Source: Limosilactobacillus viscerum (lineage in GTDB: Bacteria; Bacillota; Bacilli; Lactobacillales; Lactobacillaceae). Taken from it: a stretch of 64,000 nt of DNA. Of the stretch, positions 17,822 to 27,647 are shown one piece after another; positions within the stretch are counted from its first letter, which is position 1; each line of letters opens with the position of its first letter. The stretch is taken from contig NZ_CANDNW010000007.1 of NCBI RefSeq assembly GCF_947387525.1, forward strand, positions 1 through 64,000, read 5' to 3'. The position numbers and the translations under genes are program-made. Below the pieces are notes generated by a model, which was not told where the DNA came from, searched no databases, and saw nothing but the letters and a program-made list of their open reading frames with translations.

Positions 17822-18739
17822 CTACCTCTTAACATATTCCCAGCTGTTATGTTTATTCATTACCTTAAATAGGCGGTTGGCCATTTGCTGATAACCACGG
17901 TGGTTAGGGTGGAAATTATCCTCAGTAGAGATGTATTCATTCAAGTTATGATCCTTGTTTTTCATGATATTAATTACCCGTCCCTGGGTAACCTTCCCCT
18001 GGTTGGCCTGTTCTTCTTTTTGCACCAACTGTTGGCGTTGGGCTGTCGTCTTGTACTGACCCCAGGACATCAAATGGTTAATATTAACAAAGTACATCCG
18101 GTGGTATCCCTTCATTACCCTTTGCGTTGTATCATTCCACTTACTAATTGAATCGTTAATCGTGTCGACATCCGGGAAGTAGGTATACACTGGATTATAA
18201 ATACTCAGGATAAAAATTGGTGCATGAGGATTTTGCTTCCGAACCGCAGTTAAAAGCTTGTTTAAGCTCTTTGTGTACGTCTGCTCAGCTTGGTCAACGT
18301 CCTTATTGACGGTCTTTGGTGAATTCAAGATATTCTTTTCCAGGTTCTGCATCAGGTCATTTCCACCTACCGTCATGGTAATTACATCCGCATGACGGAG
18401 GTCCTTGCGCATTTCTTTTTGTGAACTTAACCGTGCAAGGATTTGATCAGACCGGTCACCACTAACACCATAATTTGCTGTTTCAACCGTTGTCTGGCGG
18501 TAACGGTGCTCGATCTTCTTTTTTATAATCCCCACGTAACCGCCATTTTTCTTTTCATCCCCCTGCCCATAGGTAAGGGAATCCCCAACGGCTACCAAAT
18601 GGACGTTTTTCTTTTGGACATACCGCGGCTTGGCCTGCTGGTTATTCACTGAAGATGGTTGGTGCATGAAATACCAGCCACCTCCACCGATAACGATTAA
18701 GATTACCACCGCGATTAAAAGCCACCACTTCTTTTTCAC
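17822..18739 (-). CDS. SGNH/GDSL lipase-type hydrolase, membrane-anchored (YpmR-like)
   Basis: 305 residues. One N-terminal membrane helix (WWLLIAVVILIVIGGGGW) then an extracytoplasmic SGNH hydrolase: block I VAVGDSLTYGQG (nucleophile Ser), block II Gly in NYGVSGDRSDQI, block III GGNDLM, block V DNFHPNHRGYQ (Asp and His). It may act as a lipase or esterase on lipids or envelope polymers; the substrate is unknown. GTG 18739 is chosen because AAGGAGG is 9 nt upstream; an upstream TTG is weaker. Confidence 0.9.
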   Translation of the reverse strand: MKKKWWLLIAVVILIVIGGGGWYFMHQPSSVNNQQAKPRYVQKKNVHLVAVGDSLTYGQGDEKKNGGYVGIIKKKIEHRYRQTTVETANYGVSGDRSDQILARLSSQKEMRKDLRHADVITMTVGGNDLMQNLEKNILNSPKTVNKDVDQAEQTYTKSLNKLLTAVRKQNPHAPIFILSIYNPVYTYFPDVDTINDSISKWNDTTQRVMKGYHRMYFVNINHLMSWGQYKTTAQRQQLVQKEEQANQGKVTQGRVINIMKNKDHNLNEYISTEDNFHPNHRGYQQMANRLFKVMNKHNSWEYVKR

Positions 18740-18756
18740 GGATTCCGTCCTCCTTA

Positions 18757-18808
18757 ACAATAAGAGACTGGGAAGAAACTCTTTTTCTTCACAGTCTCTT
18801 GTTTTTTC
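18757..18808 (+). terminator. Plus-oriented hairpin with U-tract upstream of ypmR
   Basis: Arms AAGAGACTG and CAGTCTCTT with inner GAAGAA/TTCTTC, followed on the plus strand by GTTTTTT. No plus-strand gene lies just upstream, so it may instead fold in the ypmR leader or mark an antisense transcript. Confidence 0.45.
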
Positions 18809-18852
18809 TCCGAATATTATACAGCAATCACGGGAAAAATGAGTCCCTAAAG

Positions 18853-18908
18853 TCTAAACTAGGACAAACGCCGGCCCGGTCTGTGCCAACGTCTGTCCTA
18901 GCTTAATC
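18853..18908 (-). terminator. Long hairpin downstream of degV
   Basis: On the minus strand TAAGCTAGGACAGACG pairs over 16 bp (two G-U pairs) with CGTTTGTCCTAGTTTA around a G/C-rich loop. The following run is only modestly U-rich. Likely the degV terminator. Confidence 0.6.
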
Positions 18909-18947
18909 TAACCGGGGCCTCACGGAGCTTTTCCCAGCTTCCATCTT

Positions 18948-19790
18948 TTATTCAGTATAGTATAACAAGCAGTTGGCACCCATTCCAGTATGAGTAGCAA
19001 TAATTGGAACGGTTTCCCGAACTACGATTTTAATATCAGGGTACATTTCTTCCAGGCGGGACTTCAAGCGCTCAACTTCTTTATCCCCTTCAACGTGGGA
19101 AATGCCAATCCGAACAGGCTTAGGGCCATCCTTCATTTCGGTTAGGATCCGGTCCCATTCCTTGTGAATTGCCTTAATTCCCCGGCCTTTCATTGCAATA
19201 TGGATCTGACCGCCATAAACCTGGAGCATTACCTTGATGTTTAACAGGTTTGACAAGGCACCAGCAAACTTGCTGACCCGACCACCAGCAACTAGGTTGT
19301 CGAGGTTATCAATTGCCAGGTAGAGCTTGGACTTGTCCAGCACTTCCTTCATCTTGGCGATCGCCTCATCAACGCTTCCACCGTTTTCAAGCACCTTAGC
19401 AGCGGCAACAATTTGGAACGCCATCCCCTGGTCAGTCGTCTGGGAATCATAAACTGTTACCTTGGTCTTAGTCATCGTGGCAGCTTGTTCTGCAGCGTGG
19501 ACAGTCCCACTGATCGATTCCATCATTGTGACACAGAGAACCTCGCTACCATCGGCACCTAATTTATCAAACGCATCGACAAACTTACCAATCGGTGGCT
19601 GTGAGGTCTTTGGCAGTGACTTGGCATTCTTCATTAACTCGGGAAACTGGTCATTGCTGATCGTCTCACGTTCAACATAAATCGTGCCATCAATCATAAC
19701 CGTTAATGGTACAATTGTGATATCATACTTTTTTATTTCTTCATCAGTCAAGCCAGCTGATGAATCACAAACGATTTTTACTTTTGACAT
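18948..19790 (-). CDS. DegV family fatty-acid-binding protein
   Basis: 280 residues. DegV/FakB proteins bind a fatty acid for phosphorylation by FakA. Seen: KIVCDSSAGLT, the TSQPPIGKF loop, ESISGTVHAAEQAA, AGGRVSKFAGALSNLLNIKV, and a C-terminal HTGMGANCLLYY. ATG 19790 (MSKVKIV) is used; the GGAG site is 13 nt upstream, longer than ideal, and an alternative GTG four codons earlier overlaps that site. A hairpin follows the gene. The fatty-acid-kinase subunit is not in this window. Confidence 0.9.
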   Translation of the reverse strand: MSKVKIVCDSSAGLTDEEIKKYDITIVPLTVMIDGTIYVERETISNDQFPELMKNAKSLPKTSQPPIGKFVDAFDKLGADGSEVLCVTMMESISGTVHAAEQAATMTKTKVTVYDSQTTDQGMAFQIVAAAKVLENGGSVDEAIAKMKEVLDKSKLYLAIDNLDNLVAGGRVSKFAGALSNLLNIKVMLQVYGGQIHIAMKGRGIKAIHKEWDRILTEMKDGPKPVRIGISHVEGDKEVERLKSRLEEMYPDIKIVVRETVPIIATHTGMGANCLLYYTE

Positions 19791-19986
19791 GGAAAAATCC
19801 ACTCTCCTTGCCGTTAATTATGTGTTATAATTTTATCTAGTTTTGAAAACCATATGTTTAGTCTTCAAAACCATTATAACTAAATCCAACTATTTTTAAA
19901 TAGTTAATTTCGTTTTTCATAGTAATAGTATACCAAAAAGCCCTTCAGAATTCATCGCTGATTGGTTTTGAAAGGAGTAATGCCAC

Positions 19987-20628
19987 TTGGTAGGTAAAGA
20001 AAAAGCAGATCTAAAAACACTTTTAATCGAGATCGGTAACGCAATTAGTCACGGTATCGGCGCCGCACTTGCAATCGCTGGCCTGGTATTCTTAATCATC
20101 CGGGCAGCCCATACAGGTAGCCCTATGCGGATCGTTACTTTTACTATCTACGGGAGTATTTTAGTCCTCTTTTACCTCTCCTCCACCCTTTTTCACGCAC
20201 TCGTCTTTACACGAGCAAAACACGTTTTCCAGGTTTTCGACCACTGCATGATCTACATTCTGATTGCCGGCACCTACACCCCCTACTGCTTAGTCGCAAT
20301 TAAGGGCTGGGAAGGCTGGACAATGTTTGGCGTCATTTGGGGATTGGCTGTGCTTGGCGTGATTTATAAGAGTATCTGGCTTAAGCACAAGAGCAAGCTC
20401 TCCACCTTGGTTTACGTTCTCATGGGCTGGCTATGTATTTTTGCCTTCTTCCCACTCTGGAATGCCCTCGGACCGGTTGGCTTCGAGCTATTGCTCGCCG
20501 GTGGAATTACCTTTACCCTTGGTGCCCTGCTTTACAGTCGACCAACGGCATACACGCACCTGATTTGGCACTTTTTTGTTTTGCTTGGCACCGCATTCAT
20601 GTACTTTTCAATCTTATTTTACGTGTAG
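19987..20628 (+). CDS. trhA: Hemolysin III family membrane protein (TrhA)
   Basis: 213 residues, seven predicted membrane segments, PAQR/HlyIII family. Family metal-site motifs are seen: NAISHGIGAALA, SSTLFHAL and HLIWHFFVLLG, with FDHCMIYILIAGTYTPYCL. Homologues influence membrane-lipid homeostasis; haemolysis is not implied. A TTG start at 19987 has AGGAG 9 nt upstream and the only nearby ATG (19980) is followed quickly by a stop. The last 15 bp overlap the end of folA on the other strand. Confidence 0.88.
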   Translation: MVGKEKADLKTLLIEIGNAISHGIGAALAIAGLVFLIIRAAHTGSPMRIVTFTIYGSILVLFYLSSTLFHALVFTRAKHVFQVFDHCMIYILIAGTYTPYCLVAIKGWEGWTMFGVIWGLAVLGVIYKSIWLKHKSKLSTLVYVLMGWLCIFAFFPLWNALGPVGFELLLAGGITFTLGALLYSRPTAYTHLIWHFFVLLGTAFMYFSILFYV

Positions 20629-21102
20629 GACCCACTTTTCAAACCAGCAGACTAGCGTACCGTTTTCTTTAACTGGCTGCCGGTCAACTAATTGCCACTG
20701 ATCATAATCGATCGGTGGCATTTTTGTATCACCATTAAAGCGGCCGTTGATCACCGTCCGTGTTAACACATTTGCTAATGGCAGCAATTGTTCAAATAAG
20801 CGGGCACCGCCAATCACCATCACTTCTTCATCACTTGAATCAAGCCATTCCTGTAAGGCGAGTAGTGAAGAAAAAGTCTGGATCCGGTCATCAGCAATAT
20901 CACGGTGGGTTAGGACAATATTTAACCGTTTTGGGAGGGGACGACCAATTGAGTCATAGGTACTCCGCCCCATCACAACTGGGTGGCCCATCGTTTCTTC
21001 CTTAAAGTGGTGCAGGTCGGCGCTCACATGCCAAGGCAACCCGTTATCTTTGCCGATCCACCCGTCAAGGTCTTCGGCCCACACAAAATTAATCTTCGCC
21101 AT
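20614..21102 (-). CDS. folA: Dihydrofolate reductase
   Basis: 162 residues; reduces dihydrofolate to tetrahydrofolate with NADPH. Seen: VWAEDLDGWIGKDNGLPWHV (substrate/Met20 loop with the catalytic acid region), FKEETMGHPVVMGRSTYDSIG, and VMVIGGARLFEQLLP for NADPH binding. It lies 9 nt downstream of thyA, the usual operon: ThyA makes dihydrofolate, which FolA recycles. It overlaps convergent trhA by 15 bp. Confidence 0.96.
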   Translation of the reverse strand: MAKINFVWAEDLDGWIGKDNGLPWHVSADLHHFKEETMGHPVVMGRSTYDSIGRPLPKRLNIVLTHRDIADDRIQTFSSLLALQEWLDSSDEEVMVIGGARLFEQLLPLANVLTRTVINGRFNGDTKMPPIDYDQWQLVDRQPVKENGTLVCWFEKWVLHVK

Positions 21103-21111
21103 ACTTCCTCC

Positions 21112-22074
21112 TTAAACCGCTACCGGAGCCTTAATTGCAGGCTCATGCGTATAGCCATCCAACTTGATATCACTCATTTCATACTGGTCAATCGGTTTAG
21201 GCTCAGCAGGCAGGATTAACTGTGGGGCAGCGTGTGGTGTCCGGGATAGTTGTTCCTTAACCTGGTCGAGGTGGTTCAGGTAGATGTGAGCATCCCCTAG
21301 TGTATGAACAAAGTCACCTACTTCTAGTCCGCACTGGTGGGCAATCATATGGGTCAACAATGCATAACTGGCGATGTTAAACGGTACCCCAAGAAAAATA
21401 TCAGCACTCCGTTGGTAAAGCTGGCAGCTCAGCTTACCATCATTAACGTAAAACTGGAACATCGTATGGCATGGTGGTAAGGCCATTGAAGGGACATCCT
21501 CTGGGTTCCACGCTGACACAATCATTCGCCGTGAATCAGGGGTTGTCTTGATTTGGTGGATAACATTAGCAATCTGGTCAATAGTTTGGCCGTTGCTGGT
21601 CTTCCATGCCCGCCACTGGCTGCCATAAACCAGACCTAGGTCACCGTATTTTTTGGCAAACTCATCATCGTCTAAGATCCGTTGACAGAACTCTTTTTTC
21701 TCTGCCAGGTACTGTTTCTTGAATTCCGGATCTTTTAACCAGCGATGACCAAAATCAGTCATATCAGGGCCATGATATTCATCACTTTCCACCCATTTTT
21801 TAAATGCCCATTCATCCCAGATATGGTTCTTATGTTGGAGAAGGAAACGAATATTAGTGTCCCCCCGTAAGAACCATAATAGTTCACTCTTAATTAAGCC
21901 GAAGGGCACCTTCTTGGTTGTGAGGATTGGGAAACCCTTTGAAAGGTCAAACCGCATCTGGTAACCAAAGACTGACCGGGTTCCCGTGCCAGTCCGGTCC
22001 GACTTTTCATGACCATATTCTAATACATACCGTGCAAGGTCCAGGTATTGCTGTTCGTTTTGATTTTCTGCCAC
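21112..22074 (-). CDS. thyA: Thymidylate synthase
   Basis: 320 residues; methylates dUMP to dTMP using methylenetetrahydrofolate. The catalytic cysteine is Cys202 in [13 protein letters not shown]; other conserved parts are [36 protein letters not shown] and [21 protein letters not shown]. The approximately 50-residue insert (about 85-140) is the long form known from lactobacilli. Followed by folA. Confidence 0.97.
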   Translation of the reverse strand: MAENQNEQQYLDLARYVLEYGHEKSDRTGTGTRSVFGYQMRFDLSKGFPILTTKKVPFGLIKSELLWFLRGDTNIRFLLQHKNHIWDEWAFKKWVESDEYHGPDMTDFGHRWLKDPEFKKQYLAEKKEFCQRILDDDEFAKKYGDLGLVYGSQWRAWKTSNGQTIDQIANVIHQIKTTPDSRRMIVSAWNPEDVPSMALPPCHTMFQFYVNDGKLSCQLYQRSADIFLGVPFNIASYALLTHMIAHQCGLEVGDFVHTLGDAHIYLNHLDQVKEQLSRTPHAAPQLILPAEPKPIDQYEMSDIKLDGYTHEPAIKAPVAV

Positions 22075-22091
22075 TTTAACGCACTCCTTTA

Positions 22092-23993
22092 CTATTCAAC
22101 ATAATTACTGAGATAATCCCACCGCTCGGTCTTCTCGTCAACTTCTTTTTGAACCGCATTTAGTTCCTTTTGTAATGACGCCAGCTTTGGGTAATCATTT
22201 GCCGCTTCGGCCATTTGCTTTTCTAAGTCCTTTTGCTTTTGACTGAGTTTATCGAGATCCTCATTAATTTGATCCCATTCAATCTTTTCAGCATACGTTA
22301 ACTTAGTCTTCTCCGCCGGTTTTTCCTTCTTCGGTGCCGCTGGCTTAGGTGCTTTCTTGGCACTGGCCTTTTCTGCCTGGGCAGTTTCTTTTGCTTCCTG
22401 TTGCTTTTTTAGGTAGTCAGTAAAGTAACCGGTGTAGCGTTCAATCTTACCCTGGCCGTGGAAAATTAGTAGGTCGTCAGCAACTTTATCGAGGAAGTAA
22501 CGGTCGTGTGAGACAGTAATTACCGTTCCATCAAAGTTATCTAGGTAGTTCTCCAACACCGTTAAGGTCCCGATATCAAGGTCATTTGTCGGTTCATCAA
22601 GCAGGAGGACATTTGGCTGCTGCATTAAAATTTTTAGAAGATACAGCCGCCGCTTTTCACCGCCAGATAATTTACGGATTAAGGTTCCGTGCATGAAGCG
22701 GGGAAAGAGGAACCGTTCTAGTAGTTGGGTAACACTAATCTTATTGCCGTCCTTATCAGTGACGCTATCCGCAACCTCGGTTAGGAAGCTAATCATCCGC
22801 TTATCGTCATCAATTCCCTCAGTTTGCTGGGTATAATAGCCAAGCTTGACTGTCTCACCAATTTTCAAAACACCACTATCTAGTGGTACCCGTTGAGCAA
22901 TTACATTTAGCAGACTAGTCTTACCAGCACCGTTTTCGCCGGTAATTCCAATCCGATCACCGGCCTGAACCAGCCAGTTGAAATCGTTCAGAATTTGGTG
23001 GTCACCAAGTGCAAGGTTGGCATCCTTGAATTCAATTACGTCCTTCCCCAATCGCTGGGAGCCAAGGTTGATTGAAATATCCTCATCGGTCTTAAGGTTG
23101 CCAACTTTACCTTCTAGTTCGTGGAAACGATTAATCCGGCCCTTTTGCTTGGTTGACCGTGCCTTAGCACCGGTCCGCATCCAGGCCAGTTCCTTTTTAT
23201 ACAGCTGTTGGTTTTTCTGCTCAGTTTCCTTGGCAAGTTCTACCCGTTCAGCCTTCTTTTGAACAAAGTCTTGGTAATTTCCGTCGTAGTGATAAAGTTT
23301 ACCAAATGATAATTCCCAAATATGATTAGTAACCTGGTCTAGGAAGTAACGGTCGTGGGTAACAACAACGACCGCACCCTTGTAGCTAGCAAGGAAGTCC
23401 TGAAGCCAAACTACGGAGTCAAGGTCCAAGTGGTTTGTCGGTTCATCCAATAGCAGGAGATCTGGTTGCTGAATCAAGACCTGTGCCAAACCAACCCGCT
23501 TACGCTGACCACCAGAAAGATTGCCAATCTTTTGACTGGTGTCCTTAATCTTCAACTGGGTTAGGATCGTTTTAATTCGGCTGTCCGCCTCCCAGGCATC
23601 TTCCTGGTCCATCTTCGCCTGCATTTTAGTATAACGGTCAATTGCCCGGTTATCTTCAGGATGGGCACTGAAATTAGCTAGTGCTTGTTCATAAGCACGG
23701 ATCGTCTTAAAAATTGACTGGTCACCAGCAAAGACGGCCTCCATGATCGTCTTGTTTTCGTCTAACTCCGGTTGCTGCTTTAAGTAGCCAATTGTGTAAT
23801 CATTTGGTGTCGTAATCTGACCGCTTTCCGGGCTAACCTCGCCGGCAATTACGTTTAATAAACTTGTCTTGCCACTACCGTTAACCCCAATCAGTCCTAC
23901 CCGGTCATTTTCGTTAATGATAAAGTCAACATGGTCAAAGAGTACCTTTTCACCATAGGTACTGGTTAACCCCTCTGCCTTCATTGTTTGCAT
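22092..23993 (-). CDS. ABC-F type ATPase (Uup/YfmR-like)
   Basis: 633 residues with two ATP-binding cassettes and no membrane segments. First cassette [36 protein letters not shown]; second [35 protein letters not shown]. The linker is charged and the C-terminus (about 530-633) is a Lys/Ala-rich spacer plus coiled coil typical of Uup-like proteins, which act on ribosomes or branched DNA rather than in transport. It starts 7 nt beyond cca and is likely co-transcribed. Confidence 0.9.
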   Translation of the reverse strand: MQTMKAEGLTSTYGEKVLFDHVDFIINENDRVGLIGVNGSGKTSLLNVIAGEVSPESGQITTPNDYTIGYLKQQPELDENKTIMEAVFAGDQSIFKTIRAYEQALANFSAHPEDNRAIDRYTKMQAKMDQEDAWEADSRIKTILTQLKIKDTSQKIGNLSGGQRKRVGLAQVLIQQPDLLLLDEPTNHLDLDSVVWLQDFLASYKGAVVVVTHDRYFLDQVTNHIWELSFGKLYHYDGNYQDFVQKKAERVELAKETEQKNQQLYKKELAWMRTGAKARSTKQKGRINRFHELEGKVGNLKTDEDISINLGSQRLGKDVIEFKDANLALGDHQILNDFNWLVQAGDRIGITGENGAGKTSLLNVIAQRVPLDSGVLKIGETVKLGYYTQQTEGIDDDKRMISFLTEVADSVTDKDGNKISVTQLLERFLFPRFMHGTLIRKLSGGEKRRLYLLKILMQQPNVLLLDEPTNDLDIGTLTVLENYLDNFDGTVITVSHDRYFLDKVADDLLIFHGQGKIERYTGYFTDYLKKQQEAKETAQAEKASAKKAPKPAAPKKEKPAEKTKLTYAEKIEWDQINEDLDKLSQKQKDLEKQMAEAANDYPKLASLQKELNAVQKEVDEKTERWDYLSNYVE

Positions 23994-24000
23994 ATTCTTC

Positions 24001-25218
24001 TTATCCCTCTTCTTGTTCTAACTCTATTGCACGGCTTAGTAGTCGGTCTGCTTGGTTTTCGAGCTGCCCTGTTACCACTTCTTGTGTAAGCTGTTGGATA
24101 ATTTTTCCTAGCATTGGACCAGGCTTAATGCCAGCCTGCTTGATCAACATCCGGCCATCAACCGCCAATTCCTTACTGCTTTTTATTGGCAACCGGTCAT
24201 AGCTTGTCTTTAACTGGTCAGTTGGTTCCTGCCACCCGTAGATAGCGGCAACCTGGTTTGCATCATTGAGAACGTCCCAGCCAGCAGCAAACAGTGCCGT
24301 CGCTGTCAGTTCATGGTGGCGGAATGCATTTACCGCCGTCACGATTTCTTTTACCTGCTTAATGGTATCATTGGAAGTCTTCCACTTTTTTAAGAAGGCA
24401 TTGACTGCATTACCATCAAGACCCAGCTGAACACACATAAGTCCCCATACCTGGTTAGTATTCTGGAGGTGCCAACCATTGCCATTTACCAACAGGGCGC
24501 TTAATTGATCCTTAGCATTTGCTAATTCGGGGCAATACTTATAAAGACCCGTTTCCAGGAAGTCCTTCAACCCGGCCGGTGGGTTTTGCCCTAGCAAGAG
24601 CTTCTCAAACTCCACCCGGGTTCGCTCGACCGCAATTTTATCTAACAGGTGGGCATTATGCTTGATCCCCGCCAACGTCGGTGCATCAATTACAAAGTCG
24701 AGTTTGCTTGCAAAGCGAACCGCGCGCATCATTCGTAGTGCGTCTTCATTAAAGCGCTCATTGGGGTCACCAACAGCCCGAATCAGGCGCTTTTTCAAGT
24801 CGCCCAACCCATCAAAGAGGTCAACTACTTCCCCGTTCTCACGTAACGCCAGGGCATTGATTGTAAAGTCACGCCGCTTTAAATCTTCTGCTAACGAACG
24901 AACAAAGGTTACCTTATCAGGACGCCGATAGTCCTGGTAACCAGACTCAGTTCGAAAGGTGGTCGTCTCGTAACCCGTACCATGGTCAAGGATCATCACC
25001 GTTCCATGTTCGATCCCGGTATCCACCGTTCGTTTAAAAATTGTTTTAATCTCGCTGGGATATGCGCTGGTAGCGATATCAATATCATGAATTTGATCAC
25101 CTAATATTGTGTCACGTACACAACCACCGACAAAATAAGCTTCAAAGCCGGCATCTTCAATTTTTTGTAGAACCGGCCGTGCAGGCTCAAAAATTGGTGG
25201 TAACTTTTTAATTATCAT
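24001..25218 (-). CDS. cca: CCA-adding enzyme (tRNA nucleotidyltransferase)
   Basis: 405 residues; adds or repairs CCA at tRNA 3' ends. Class II nucleotidyltransferase motifs: GGCVRD (31-36), DIDIAT (45-50), TTFRTESGYQDYRRPD, RRDFTINALAL, DPNERFNEDALRMMRAVRFA, then the helical neck/body/tail with VERTRVEFEKLL. ATG 25218 has AAGGA 9 nt upstream. The ABC-F gene follows. Confidence 0.96.
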   Translation of the reverse strand: MIIKKLPPIFEPARPVLQKIEDAGFEAYFVGGCVRDTILGDQIHDIDIATSAYPSEIKTIFKRTVDTGIEHGTVMILDHGTGYETTTFRTESGYQDYRRPDKVTFVRSLAEDLKRRDFTINALALRENGEVVDLFDGLGDLKKRLIRAVGDPNERFNEDALRMMRAVRFASKLDFVIDAPTLAGIKHNAHLLDKIAVERTRVEFEKLLLGQNPPAGLKDFLETGLYKYCPELANAKDQLSALLVNGNGWHLQNTNQVWGLMCVQLGLDGNAVNAFLKKWKTSNDTIKQVKEIVTAVNAFRHHELTATALFAAGWDVLNDANQVAAIYGWQEPTDQLKTSYDRLPIKSSKELAVDGRMLIKQAGIKPGPMLGKIIQQLTQEVVTGQLENQADRLLSRAIELEQEEG

Positions 25219-25362
25219 TGAATCAAATCCTTACTTAAATTTGTAATTAACCAGTACTGATTATAGCAAATCAGCGCCGTACCTGTGAACGGTTTGTTTC
25301 TTTTACTGTCTTTTGTTGTGTGCTATAGTTAAAGTAAATAATTTCTTGGAGGTGTCAAAATA

Positions 25363-26187
25363 ATGGACTACCCTTACCAACACGAATTCCGTCTTTTCCT
25401 CCGCCAGCAGGGTCTGGCCGACCTGACGATTAAAACCTATGATAGTAGCCTAACTAACCTCTTTAATTTTCTGCTGGCCAACCGACCACAGTACGCAGCC
25501 GCGCCAAGCCTCAAGAACCTAGCTGAAGCCGATGTTCGAGCATACCTTGACTTTCTCCAGGGTGATCGTGGTATTACGATGACCACTTATAACAAGATCC
25601 TCTCCCAGCTGAACCGTTACTTTCGCTACCTTTTCACCCACCAGTTAATTACAACTTACCCGACCCTCACCCTGCACGGGCGGGCAGTTGCACCTAATCA
25701 GCGGCTCTCAACCAAGTGGCTAACCAGACTTAACCTAATTCTAGCCGATGACCACCTCCACTATTACACCCGCCTGGTCCTCCTCCTCAGCAAGCACGGC
25801 TTTACGGTGGGGGAATTTCTTCAACCTGGTTTTTACCAGGTCTGGGACCAGCTTGTCCTTGCTAACCAGGATGAAGAGGATTTCCGTCAACAGTTTAACC
25901 AGTTTATTGCTCCCCGTCAGAAACTACAGGGGTCGCCTGACTTGTTCTTAAAGCAACGCTTCCAGCCAGCGAACCCCCGCTTAACCAATGCCGCCCTTCA
26001 TAAGTTCCTCCACCGGGATGAGGAATACATTGGTTTTAGTCTCGCACCAAAGTACCTTCACCAATCCTACGTTTTAACCTACATGAAAGAACACCGCCAG
26101 GACAGCGACCAGGAACTAGAACAAGCATTAAAACTCGATCCTGCCTCCCTGCTGTACTATAAGCGACTATTAATTACGTCTAACTAG
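25363..26187 (+). CDS. Tyrosine-recombinase-like protein lacking catalytic residues
   Basis: 274 residues. Residues 5-105 fit the SAM-like core-binding domain of Xer/phage integrases (FLRQQGLADLTIKTYDSSL, TYNKILSQLNRYFRYLFTH). The rest has the length and spacing of the catalytic domain, but the family arginine is Thr148 (LLSKHGFTVGEFL), the HxxR motif reads KYLH (230-233), and only a C-terminal tyrosine pair (Tyr265/266 in LLYYKRLL) remains. So it probably binds DNA without recombining. It is monocistronic, has a good ribosome-binding site (TTGGAGGTG), is fully open, and ends at a terminator, suggesting it is maintained. Role unknown. Confidence 0.75.
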   Translation: MDYPYQHEFRLFLRQQGLADLTIKTYDSSLTNLFNFLLANRPQYAAAPSLKNLAEADVRAYLDFLQGDRGITMTTYNKILSQLNRYFRYLFTHQLITTYPTLTLHGRAVAPNQRLSTKWLTRLNLILADDHLHYYTRLVLLLSKHGFTVGEFLQPGFYQVWDQLVLANQDEEDFRQQFNQFIAPRQKLQGSPDLFLKQRFQPANPRLTNAALHKFLHRDEEYIGFSLAPKYLHQSYVLTYMKEHRQDSDQELEQALKLDPASLLYYKRLLITSN

Positions 26188-26215
26188 TCGTCAGTTATAT
26201 GGCTTCCACAATACG

Positions 26216-26252
26216 AACAGCCCTCTAGCGTCAAGGCGTTAGGGGGCTGATT
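26216..26252. terminator. Terminator after the Xer-like gene
   Basis: Arms CAGCCCTCTAGCG and CGTTAGGGGGCTG around TCAAGG, between two convergent genes (Xer-like and TPR). Confidence 0.75.
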
Positions 26253-26311
26253 TAATATATGCTGTTTAATTTTTCGATGGCGTTGGCCCTATGTCAGCGT
26301 TTGTTTTCTGA

Positions 26312-27574
26312 CTAATAATCCTCATACTCATCCAGTAAGTCTTGCATCTCGGTATCAGTTGGCTCCAGGGCCAAGTACTCATGCAGGGCCGGCAGCAGCT
26401 GATCACGTTGGCCAGTTTCCTGGTAAAAGCCAATCAACTCGCGTAAGAAGGTTGGATTATCATCATATACCTGGGCTGCGGCCTGGTAATACTTACTTGC
26501 TAGGTCAAACTTCTCTAACCGTTGGTATGACCGTGCCAAATTCCAGTAAACCTGCGGGTCCACCTCATCATCTTTAATCAATGGCGAAAGCAGGTCGACG
26601 TTTTCCTTATCTTCGTGCTGGTGAAGCAAGAAATTGCTGTACTGCAACGTAATCGTTAAGTTATCAGGGTCCAGTTCATGTGCCCGTGTTAAGTACTTCC
26701 GCATTAGCTTAGCGTTACCCAGGTGACTAACAATTTCTGCGGCCTGCGCATAAAGGTGCTCGTTGTACTGGTCGACCCCGAGTCCGTCTTGAACCGTGGT
26801 TAACGCTCGCTGGTACTTATTCTGCTTAGAAAGTGCCTCGGCAAGTGCCGGATAGGCAGAAGCGTACTGGTCATCATCCTTGATCAGGGCCGTAAGCTCC
26901 TTAACCGCTTCATCAAGCTGGCCCAAGTGGAGCTGTGTCAAACCGGTTTGAAAACGGATATCACTCGTCCGGTATTCTGGTTTGACCTGTTGGAGATAAC
27001 CAAGTGCTTGTTTAAACTGACCACTTTGTGCATAGCTCATTCCTAGGCGACCCGCAATGTCAACCTTAGCAAAGTCGGTATAGCCATGCTTTATTAAGTC
27101 AAAGTAGTAGTTAATTGCTTCATCAAACCGGCCCACCAAAAAGTAAAACTCACCAAGGGCAAACTCAACCGCTGGCTCATCTGGTGCTAGTTGGTATGCT
27201 TCCTTTAACTTCTGCTCGGTAATCTCAAAGTCCTCTTCTGTCTGGTAAAGGTCTGCCGCAACTAGCAATGATTCGAGGTATGCTGGTGAAGATGGTTTAA
27301 CCTGGGCGAGGTATGACAGCGCCTCATCATTATGTCCCTCATCAATTGCAATTGTTGCTAAGTTTGTCCGTAATTCATCCTCATCTGGATACCGCTGTAA
27401 AAGCGTTAAGTAAACACGCCGGGCCTGGTGCAAGAACCCCATTCCATATAGTTCCTCACCAAGGCTGAAAAGCATGTCGTCGTCATCATTGGCAAGCGCT
27501 TGCCGAAAACTGCCGTGCGCATCGGCTAACTGGCCATTTTGCAACTGGTCTAACATTTTTTCTGAATAGGTCAA
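26312..27574 (-). CDS. Tetratricopeptide repeat protein (YpiA-like)
   Basis: 420 residues made almost wholly of about 11 TPR-like helical pairs, for example ALANDDDDMLFSLGEELY, AVEFALGEFYFLVGRFDEAI and VDPQVYWNLARSYQRLEKF, with no signal peptide or membrane segment. A cytosolic scaffold or protein-interaction role is inferred; partner unknown. Translation starts at TTG 27574, with GGAGG 8 nt upstream. It lies downstream of hup but behind a terminator and hairpin element. Confidence 0.82.
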   Translation of the reverse strand: MTYSEKMLDQLQNGQLADAHGSFRQALANDDDDMLFSLGEELYGMGFLHQARRVYLTLLQRYPDEDELRTNLATIAIDEGHNDEALSYLAQVKPSSPAYLESLLVAADLYQTEEDFEITEQKLKEAYQLAPDEPAVEFALGEFYFLVGRFDEAINYYFDLIKHGYTDFAKVDIAGRLGMSYAQSGQFKQALGYLQQVKPEYRTSDIRFQTGLTQLHLGQLDEAVKELTALIKDDDQYASAYPALAEALSKQNKYQRALTTVQDGLGVDQYNEHLYAQAAEIVSHLGNAKLMRKYLTRAHELDPDNLTITLQYSNFLLHQHEDKENVDLLSPLIKDDEVDPQVYWNLARSYQRLEKFDLASKYYQAAAQVYDDNPTFLRELIGFYQETGQRDQLLPALHEYLALEPTDTEMQDLLDEYEDY

Positions 27575-27647
27575 TTACTGGTCCTCCTCGTATATTAACT
27601 GTTTTTACTATAGCATATTGGCAAAATAAACGGTGGGAAAAACAACC

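Noticed and set aside
25363-26187. Phage integrase marking an integrated element
   Set aside because: No att repeats, phage genes, tRNA target or base-composition change nearby, and the active site is gone.
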